From: Marinagarivorans sp.
GTDB taxonomy: Bacteria; Pseudomonadota; Gammaproteobacteria; Pseudomonadales; Cellvibrionaceae
Length of the DNA: 48,952 nt
Reading direction: 5' to 3'
Assembly (NCBI GenBank): GCA_028281865.1
Contig: JANQJB010000024.1
Span: 1-48,952 of the forward strand
Shown here: one piece after another, positions 17,687 to 26,500 of the stretch
Layout: each line of letters starts with the position of its first letter
Numbering within the stretch: position 1 is the first letter of the stretch
Notes under the pieces: model-generated
Databases searched by the model: none
The model's input: only the letters and a program-made list of their open reading frames with translations
What the model was told of the DNA's origin: nothing
Translations under genes and position numbers: made by a program

Positions 17687-19093
17687 TCAATAAGGCAAAC
17701 CCACAATATCCAAATCCACCGCATAAATCTCGCCACTGTTCGAAGTAAAAAACAAAGTCTTGCGGTCGGGGCCGCCAAATGCGGGGTTGGAAACTTTAGC
17801 TCTTGCCAGCGTTGAAGTAATTGAGCCCAAAACATTGCCTTGGGAATCAAAAATCTTTAGCACACGGCCGGAAGATGAAGCAACGTAAAGATTTCCGGCG
17901 CAGTCAATGGCCATGCCATCGGCGTTACCCAGGCCTTTATCTATCAAAATAGTGGGCTGGCCTAAGGAGCCATCATCGGCCACAGGGAAAGCCCAAACCT
18001 TGCCGTTCGGGTTGCGGTCGCCAGCGACGTACAATGTTTTTTCGTCAAGCGAAAATGTAATGCCGTTCGGCCGACCAATGGGGTTCATATTAACGGCTTT
18101 GGTCGCGGTACCATCTGGCGTCACCCTAAATATGGCCATTGCGAGTGGGTCGGTAAGATAAGCTGATCCGTCGGCCGTACGATAGGCAACGTCGTTTGGT
18201 CTTTCGAATCTTTGGTTGCCTACACGGTCAGCAAGTTTAGTCACTTTTACATCTGCAAACGTGGTGTAGCCAAGTTGTGGATTGTTTGCTCCAAAGCCCT
18301 GTGTTAGATAGAGCGCTGACTCATCTTCATTTATCGCCAGCCCTGCGCAAGGACTACTATTGGTGAAATTAGAGACCGTTGCGCCGTTGTTTCCTTTGCG
18401 CTGCAATTTAACGACCTTTCTCAAATCGCAAAATAGCAGAGATTGCAAGTCTTCAACCCAAACCGGCCCCTCAAAGGTACCGCGATCAACTTGATAAATT
18501 GGTTTTGCGGTAATGTCCTCTTTTAGCACCATGCCATTTTCATCGCCAGGAGCACAATAGCGCTCGCCCCAGGGCACGGAGGCCGAGCCAGAACTAGACG
18601 CAGAGCTGCTTGAAGAAGAACTACTTGAAGAAGAACTGCTGGAACTTGACGAGCTACTAGAGCTGGATGAACTGCTGGAACTAGACGAACTGCTGGAGCT
18701 AGAAGAACTTGATGAGCTGCTAGAGCTAGAGGAACTGCTAGAACTTGAAGAGGAGCTCGAATTTGTAGAGCCGCTCGTGCTAGATGATGCGCTACTTGAG
18801 CTAGAGGATGATGAAGAAGTGCTAGAACTTGATCCAGTCATTATCCCCGAACTTGAGGAAGAGCTGCTGCTTGAATCTACCGTACCGCTCGAACTCGAGG
18901 AGCTGCTTGAGCTAGATGAACTACTAGAGCTGGATGAACCGCCGGAGCTAGAAGATGAGCTACTCGACGAAGTGCTTGTGCTGGATGAGCTGCTTGTACT
19001 GGTATCAGTACCGCTTTTTTGGCCGTCGTCCGCTCCGCCACAACTCGCCAGGGTCAATAGGCAAAACCCAGCCATTACAAGTAGGTTTTTCAT
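17687..19093 (-). CDS. Polyserine-linker lipoprotein with SMP-30/gluconolactonase-like beta-propeller
   Basis: Predicted lipoprotein of about 468 residues. The ATG at 19093 is chosen because MKNLLVMAGFCLLTLASC gives a perfect lipobox (LASC); an in-frame ATG at 19126 would add 11 residues ahead of it. After the lipidated Cys comes a linker of about 140 residues that is almost all serine, interrupted by G, T and A. This feature is typical of Cellvibrio/Saccharophagus/Teredinibacter carbohydrate-active proteins. The C-terminal part is a six-bladed propeller like SMP-30/strictosidine-synthase: RPNDVAYRTADGSAYLTDPL, RPNGITFSLDEKTLYVAG, NADGMAIDCAGNLYVASSSG. The linker mixes TCN and AGY serine codons, which argues against recent simple triplet expansion. 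The enzymatic substrate is unknown. Confidence 0.8.
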   Translation of the reverse strand: MKNLLVMAGFCLLTLASCGGADDGQKSGTDTSTSSSSSTSTSSSSSSSSSGGSSSSSSSSSSSSSSSSSGTVDSSSSSSSSSGIMTGSSSSTSSSSSSSSSASSSTSGSTNSSSSSSSSSSSSSSSSSSSSSSSSSSSSSSSSSSSSSSSSSSSSSSSSSSSSSASSSGSASVPWGERYCAPGDENGMVLKEDITAKPIYQVDRGTFEGPVWVEDLQSLLFCDLRKVVKLQRKGNNGATVSNFTNSSPCAGLAINEDESALYLTQGFGANNPQLGYTTFADVKVTKLADRVGNQRFERPNDVAYRTADGSAYLTDPLAMAIFRVTPDGTATKAVNMNPIGRPNGITFSLDEKTLYVAGDRNPNGKVWAFPVADDGSLGQPTILIDKGLGNADGMAIDCAGNLYVASSSGRVLKIFDSQGNVLGSITSTLARAKVSNPAFGGPDRKTLFFTSNSGEIYAVDLDIVGLPY

Positions 19094-20182
19094 TCTTAAA
19101 ATCCGTAGTTTTATAACGCATATCATGTTTTGAGGCGGCAGTTTACCAGAATTGCCTCAGCTGTTTGTCAAAAAATGTGCAATTTTGTCTAACAAGTTCA
19201 GGCAAAGCGACGGATTGTGATGTCTCTAGCGGTATCTTTAACATATGCATAAGAGTGCTGTGTTCAAGGTCTGCTTTATTTGTTACAGACTAAAATGCAA
19301 GGGTAAATTGAGTGCAGAGGTTTCAATGATTAGTTCACGGATGGAAAATTTTATTGTGGCCGACAGCAACAGCGGGTAATTAGGTAGTCTCTAATTCGAT
19401 ACTGTGGTGCATGATTTTTTACCCTTAAAGAAGTCAATTTATTATATGAAAATTGAACTCGTAAATCGGATAGTATTGACGTCCGGTTTTTTGAATTAGC
19501 GGGAGCAAAAATATAGTTGGCTTGCAGTTGGCTTCGTTGATTATTGTTTTCAAAACGTAAAAAAACGTATTTTGTCTTTGTGTTTTCCTAGATAATTCTT
19601 CCCGAACTACCTCTATTCTTGAATTGAAACTCAGTGTATCGGACTAATTTTATTAGATCCAGATGTGACTTTTAATATTTGAATAAACTTGCTGATTATC
19701 AAAATTGATGAGAGTGGCGTCTTATAACACGCGAAATAAATTCTTGTTTGATTTATAAGCAATACCTAGACATTAAGATATTTTACAGTATTTAAATTGT
19801 AATAATATCTTAATATATGTTTTGTATTGTCTAGTTAGTAATAAAAAATTATTAATAAGCTACTGCTAAAACACTTGGGTTGGATTGTTATTTTAATAGG
19901 GTAGGAAAGGGCGAGTTTCATGGTTGGATTGATTTTTAATCATTTCTGTAAGTCTTCGTATTTATTTTATTCTTCTTTATATTCTTTGTCTGTTTTTCGA
20001 GCAGGGCAACAGAATTACTTAGTTAACTTTTCGCATATTTTCGGCATGTCGTATTTTATTTGACCATATTAAAATTACCTTATTTGTAGAAATAAGATTA
20101 TGAAATATTTTGATCGGTCAATAATGGTTTTATTTTTCTGTCAGGCTCGGTTCCGGTATGTAAATTATTTTAAGGAGTTGTT
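19094..20182. other. About 1.1 kb non-coding region between the lipoprotein gene and the toxin-like island
   Basis: No convincing gene is visible. The region is strongly AT-rich, especially after 19700. A hairpin-forming inverted repeat lies at 19772-19814. A clear AAGGAG ribosome-binding site precedes the small gene at 20183. The high AT content and lack of genes mark the left boundary of the RHS island. Confidence 0.55.
19772..19814. repeat. AT-rich inverted repeat/hairpin
   Basis: ATTAAGATATT (19772-19782) and AATATCTTAAT (19804-19814) are perfect 11-bp arms. Inside them TTACA (19783-19787) and TGTAA (19798-19802) pair as well, with a single bulged T at 19803, giving a 16-bp stem with a 10-base loop. 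It is 369 bases before the gene at 20183. The low GC content makes an intrinsic terminator unlikely; a regulator-binding dyad or a small mobile-element relic is more likely. Confidence 0.55.
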
Positions 20183-20518
20183 ATGAAGTATCTTTTATTT
20201 ATTTTGTCTGTTTTTAGTATCAATGCCTTGGCAGGTGTTACGGTTTCACCCGATGCCAAAATAATAGCTATGGAAACATATACAGAATATGGTAATGGAG
20301 ACGTAATTTTTTCAATCTCACCATCGGAAGCAACATGCAGTGATGGATATTATCTGCGCAAGGTAGACCCAGGATACGATGCGAATCTTAGCATGCTAAT
20401 GGCCGCTTACCACGCGGATACTATGGTGGTGGTTAGGGGCAGGAATACTGATCGTTGGGATGGCGCTCCTGATAAAGACTTTTGCAAAGTTTATTCAATT
20501 CGTTATGTCACTGAATAA
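20183..20518 (+). CDS. Small secreted two-cysteine protein (paralogue 1 of 4)
   Basis: A 111-residue protein with a clear signal peptide (MKYLLFILSVFSINALA, cleavage before GVTV). Mature features: a beta-rich N-terminus, Cys in SEATCSDGYYL, a helical stretch (DANLSMLMAAYHADTMVVV), and a second Cys in DKDFCKVYSIRYV at the end. The same plan recurs in the genes at 29900, 30611 and 31105. The first 25 bases around the start (GGAGTTGTTATGAAGTAT) nearly match those of the gene at 29900. The layout is reminiscent of SubB-like (AB5 toxin B-subunit) OB-fold proteins, but that is only a structural guess. It lies 75 bases before the giant RHS gene. Confidence 0.7.
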   Translation: MKYLLFILSVFSINALAGVTVSPDAKIIAMETYTEYGNGDVIFSISPSEATCSDGYYLRKVDPGYDANLSMLMAAYHADTMVVVRGRNTDRWDGAPDKDFCKVYSIRYVTE

Positions 20519-20593
20519 TGATTAATCGATCAAAAAATTGACGTACATGAAATTATTCTTCGGTGTGCTGCTTTTAATTTAAGAACGTTAGCA

Positions 20594-23500
20594 ATGGATT
20601 TTTGGGGTCGGGCTATGAGAAAGTTGGTTTGCTATAGGGTGTTGGTAAGAATTTTTCTGTTGTTCACGCTATTATTTGGCTGCACTAATGCACTTGCGGT
20701 TAAATTCAATGGTCTAAATTATGATATTTATTACGGTGATTTTACCGACGATGGTATTGCCAATACGAGCGATATCTATTTTCATAACCGAAAATTTATT
20801 TTAATTCATGGCAAGCCGATTGTTCCTTTTTTTAAGGAAGGGAATGGCAGTTTTGTTATTAGATTCTCGACCCCATCACAGAGCTATGAAGACCCGGTTC
20901 CTCTGAGCCTTAGTAAATCCGAACTTGTTTCCATCAATGGTTTACAAAAATTGGTTGAAAATACTGATTTTTTTCTCGGTGAGTTCGATGGATTAAATGA
21001 TAAGGATATTTTGTTAAGAGGGCGAAACGCAAACGATTTGCCGTTAGCACTTTATTCTAGCCCTTCGGGAGTTACATTATTTTCTTATTCTCCTATTCAT
21101 GAAGTTCAAGCAGTGCGTGTTGAAGGTCCTTTTGCTGCGGATCGGACAAAAAATGCTAGTGTACAAGGCCCCGGTATTGACGGGAGAAATTATCTATATA
21201 TTGATAATAGCGACCAGGCTGACAAGGTTCTATATATTCCACCCTATTCCACAACTGGAAGTGACCCTGTATTCCCGCCTGTTACTGAATATCACGAAGA
21301 AGATGTCTACGAAGATACTTCAGAGACAATAATCTTTCAGACCATCGTTACTGATCATGCCAGCGCTCTGTTTGCCGTGGTCAAATGGCCGGTTTTTGCG
21401 TCTCATAGCCATGATCCTAATATCGGAAATGGAAGCTGGGTGGAGTATACCCCCCACGAAAATTATTATGGCGAAGATTCATTTACCTACATGATATATG
21501 ACGGAATTACTAAAACGGCAAAAACGGGCATTGCCACAATCAATGTAATACCTGTAAACGATGCACCCGTTTCCAATGCTCCAATAAATTTTGCAGGCCC
21601 AGCTGAAGGTGGCGCGTTTGCGATTAACCTTGGCGCTAGCGATGTTGAAGGCGACGCTTTCGGATATGAAATAGTGTCCTGGCCTGATATGGACACAGGA
21701 AGTTTAGATACCAGTAATTGGCCAACATTAATTTTTGTGCCGGCTGATGGTTTTTCGGGTATTGCACAATTTAGTTATAAATTAGTTGATGCTCACGGTG
21801 CTGAAAGTGATGTTATTACTGTTGAGTTAGATGTTGTAACTGCGATCTCCTCAGGCCCCTCATTTGATGGCCCTCATTTCGTAGGCGTTGATGTAAACCC
21901 TATCGAAGATCCCACTCCTGAAGCCGATTACCTTGGCGCGTTATTTGGTGAACAAACAGTATCGCAGGACGGATCATTTAATTATGTTTTGCCAATCGCA
22001 GTTCCGCCCGGAATAAACGGAATGGAGCCTGATTTGGCGTTCTCCTACAACAGCAATCATAGAAACGGTTCGTTGGGTTGGGGTTGGTCTGTGTCAAATG
22101 CACGGGAAATCATTCATCGATGCCGCTCCGATTTAATCAGAGATGATGAAATTAGTGGAACCCTTTGGGGAGATAATTACAAGTACTGTTTAAACGGAGT
22201 GCGACTTGTTCCAATTGGCGGTAATGAATATCGAACGGAAACTGAAACATTTCGACGTATCACGCGGCAAGGCGCGGATGAGCGAGCCCCGACTCATTGG
22301 ATAGTTGAAGATACCAATGGAACTAAAAACTTTTATGGTAATGGAATAAACACCACAAGAGAGGATAGCAACGGAAAACCGTTCGAATGGCATTTACATC
22401 GTGTTGAAGATATATTTTCCAATTCCATGGAATATATCTATAACATTGATTCGAATGGTGTAGTCAATATTTCTGCCATTCACTATACACAAAACCAGCT
22501 TGCACAAGGCACAGACTACACCGTCAGCTTTAATTATGAAGATAGGCCAGATAAAAGGCAGTTGTTTTCTTCAGGAACGGTTCTCGAGATTAATCAACGT
22601 TTGAAATCAATTGAAATTCTAAGCTTGAGCGACCTGGTTAGAAAGTATGTTGTCCATTATCAGCAAGTTGGTAGTCAATATCTGACTCGCGTTGATGATC
22701 AAGAAGTTTTGAAAACATATGAAGATAAAGCATTGACAAGTAGACTCAATAAAATCGAGCTCTGTTACGACAATGCGCAGATTCAATGCTCAGAGCCGGT
22801 TGAATTTCAGTGGTCTGCAAATTCAACCGACGATTATATGCTTGACTTAGCGGGCGATAAAATCGATTGGATAAAAGACGACATACCTGAAGATCTTAAA
22901 TATGATGAGCCAGACCAGTGGAATATTGGATTTGGGCGCGTTCCTGAGCCGGGATATGTTGGTTCTGCTGCGGAAGAAATGCAAACAAACCCACTTGCGC
23001 GTTGGGGAGACGTGGCAACTTATGGTGATTTCGATGGAGACGGTTTAAAAGAAATTATTGTATTAAGCGAAAATCACAGATATTACTTCGATAAAAGTGG
23101 CGCATTTCAAGAGCTTCCTTATCCCAAAATGCATCATTCCGGAATAGGTTCGCCTAGTAGCCCTCCTTTGCCAATGAGTTTGGATATAAATGCGGACGGT
23201 TATGATGATTATTTGCTGAGTTACGGTATAGGTGGAACATTTTCCGACGACGTATTTGAGGGCAATAACGGAAAGTTAGAAGTTTACTTAGGCTCGGCGG
23301 GTGCGACGAGTTTGCAAAAGGCGGATGACTATTCTCTTATTGCAGCCGGTTGGGGTATTAGCTTATCGGATGTAAACGGCGATGGCTTGGTGGATATTTT
23401 TAGCTCCGAACGCGGGGGGCAGATATTTATTCGTTTAAATACCGGTTCCGGATTTGGACCGATCGAAAGCTGGGGTGACGACAGCGATTACGAAAGCTCA

Positions 23501-26500
23501 GTTTTTGAATATTGGGAACAAGATACAATGGCTGATTCGCCCGACAGCTACTTCCGTGTTCCTCCCAGCTTGGTTGATGTCACGGGAGACGGGCTTCCCG
23601 ATCTAGTTCGCTTTATACCTGGTGGTAAAGCTCAGGTTGGTGTAAACCAAGGTAGTAGTCAAGCAGGAGGTTTTGAGTTCCAAGCTAATTGGGGGCTAAA
23701 TAATACATTTTCCAACCGTTATCCGCAGGGTTTGCCTACTCAAACGGGCGCTGGTAAGCCACGTTATTCACTTTATCGTCATGGTGATTTTAACGGTGAT
23801 GGGCTCTCAGATATTGCTTATATCAATAACGATGGTATCTATATATCGCTTTCAAATGGAGTGCAGTTTGTTGAACCTGTTAAATGGAGTTCTGCATATA
23901 CGGCCGATGATGTAAGTAAAATTCCGGGTACGGATTTGTTTGGAGAAAATTGGGACTGGAGCATCGCTGACGTAAACAAGGATGGGATGTCAGACATCGC
24001 TATATGTTATAGGCCTACGCCCTATGGCGCAGGCGCAGTATACAGCGCGGCCGGGGTCGAGTTTTATATGTCCAAAGGGACAAACCTATGTTTTCCAAGG
24101 GAGGTACTTTATTCGTCAGGTAATGATGTATCCGGTTTTACGCAGCCGTTAGCGATTGAGGGGACGTCAAACTACATAGTCGATTCGATGACAGATGAAA
24201 ATGGTCGCTTTTTATTAGCGCATTATGTATATGATTTCGTCGACAGTTTAATCGGAATAGGAGGGCAATATTTTTTTGCACCTGTAGGTGGCATGAGCAC
24301 CGGTTTCCATTGTTGTGAATTTGAAGATTTATCATTTCCAAGTGGTTATGTGGCGCAGTGGCAAAACTATAACTACGGTCCAAAACGCTCTCGTATTTTG
24401 GGTATCTCTGAATCGGATGGATTTAAAAAATATAAAATTAATTATGAAACATTAAATCGCAATACTGATTTTTATACGCAAACTTCTGAAGCAGTTGGCC
24501 AGGTCAAAAAAATTGGACGTTCAAACACCCACGCATCGGTTAGCAGCGCCTCATTTGCAAACGGACTTATAGAGATTAAGCCCAATCCGACTGCACCGGG
24601 TTCTCTCCTGGCTCTCGATGCTGTCGGTAACTTAGACGTTGTAGTTAACGGTTACACGCAGAAAAGCCTTCAATATCACTACTTTAATTTACGTTCTGAC
24701 CCTGAAGGTTTTGGTAATTTAGGTTTTGAAAAAATTCAGACTACGGAAACAGTGCCTGGCTTTACAGAAAAGCTCAGAAAAGTTGACGAGTATCACCAGG
24801 AGATTGGCGACGATTACAAGTTGACGATGTTGAAAAGAAGCACGCAGTGCGTTGTTCAAGGAGAAGTAGAAGAATGTTCGTTGGCGACCGGATCTAATTC
24901 TTCTCTTAAGCTAGTAAAAGATACTGAAAAGCATTGGCGGGTCCGTGTTTATAACGCCAACACACTTCATTATTTCCCTTATGTTGAATCCGAAGTCGTA
25001 AAACACTTTGATATCAATACCGGTGTAAATACGCGTTCGATGATTAAATCGTTATCGAATCTTACAGATAACGCAACCTGTCCATCGTTACAAGATAGTG
25101 GAATCGGCAATCGTATCGTTAGTAGCGATGTACATTTTGACCTATACGGAACCCCGCACTATCAAACCGAAATTAATTGTGATGTCTTTGGTACTAATGG
25201 AACGGTTACACATAATCAATCAATATTAAATGTTGACGGGCAAAGTGGGCCGTGGCTAATTGGATTAGTTCAGAACCCGAATAAAACATCATGGTCCTAC
25301 GATAGCGCCTCTAACGATCTCCGCACGGTAACGCGCCACTCAAATTTTGTTTTTGATCAAAACAACGGGCGAGTTAATGTGGAAACAAGAGAGCCCTTTT
25401 CGACGGCTGATATTTGGTTGCAAGAATCGTTTGTCTATAACGACTATGGGACGGTTTACTCATTTACAGAGAGCGTACAAGATTTTACCGAGGACGGAAT
25501 TAACTTTGACTCTCGGACTACCACTGCTGAAGAATCTTATAATACGCAAAATATTCGTACTATCGTTACTACAAACAATTTATCACATTCGCATACGGAA
25601 ATATTTGAGCCGAAATACGGGCGCCTCGAAACTGCAATTGATGCTACGAATTTAAAAACCGAAAGATATTATGATTTATTAGGCCGGCTTGTAAGGGAAG
25701 AATCTTTTTCAACCTCTCACGACAATCCTCTCACGACTGAGTGGCGTTACAAAGTTACATCGGAAACTTTTGCACTCAACGCAAGGCCTAGTTGGTATCT
25801 ACAGGAAAAATCCGACGGTAGTTCGTCCACAAGAACCTATTTTGATGATTTGGGCCGAGAGGTCGCAAATCGTTGGTCAAGTGCATTTGGTGAGCATCAA
25901 TATAGTCTCAAGCGATATGGCATTCGAGGCTTGCTATGGCGGTCAACTGAACCTTTCCGTGATTCAATTGATGTGAGTAATTTAACAACAGAAAACGAGT
26001 ACGATATTTTGGGAAGAATCGTAGAAATTGATTTTCCCAACGGAGGTATTCAATTTGTTGATTACAGTGCAATAGACGGTGCGGCAGCGGCAACGACAAC
26101 GGATAGTCTAGGGAATAAAAAAGAGATTCGGTACGATGCCTTGGGCCGAGAAGTAACCGTTAAAGATGCTCAGGACGGGGTTGTCACTTATTGGCACGGG
26201 GCACTTGGACACGTAGAAGATATTTGTGTATCCGATGACGGCGCAATAGCCGTTGATGGCTCACGTGCGGATTTATCGATTTGCCAAACTGACGACAATA
26301 ACTTAAATGGCATTGCTCATCATATCGATTTCGATATTTTAGGAAGAAAGACCAAGTTGGTGGATCCTGATATTGGCGAAATTGATTATCACTACAATGC
26401 GCTGGGGCATTTGATTAAGCAATCAAACGATGAAAATGAAACTAGTTGTTATAACTATGATTCACTTGATCGAATTGTTAATCGCCGTGACAGCGACACG

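Noticed and set aside
18590-19010. The serine-codon tract as a tandem repeat or CRISPR-like array.
   Set aside because: No regular repeat unit with spacers; it is a coding low-complexity linker.
18777-19133. A + strand open frame rich in Leu/Glu/Asp (LELEELLELDE-like) opposite the polyserine linker.
   Set aside because: It is the reverse-strand shadow of serine codons, with no ribosome-binding site and no domain.
19245-19379. A 44-codon + strand open frame (MHKSAVFKVCFICYRLKCKG...) in the gap before the RHS island.
   Set aside because: No ribosome-binding site, no recognisable feature, and short enough to occur by chance.
19517-19534. TTGGCTTGCAGTTGGCTT with GG-N10-GC spacing, as in a sigma-54 promoter.
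   Set aside because: It is simply a direct repeat of TTGGCTT and misses the CAC of the -24 box; too weak to report as a promoter.
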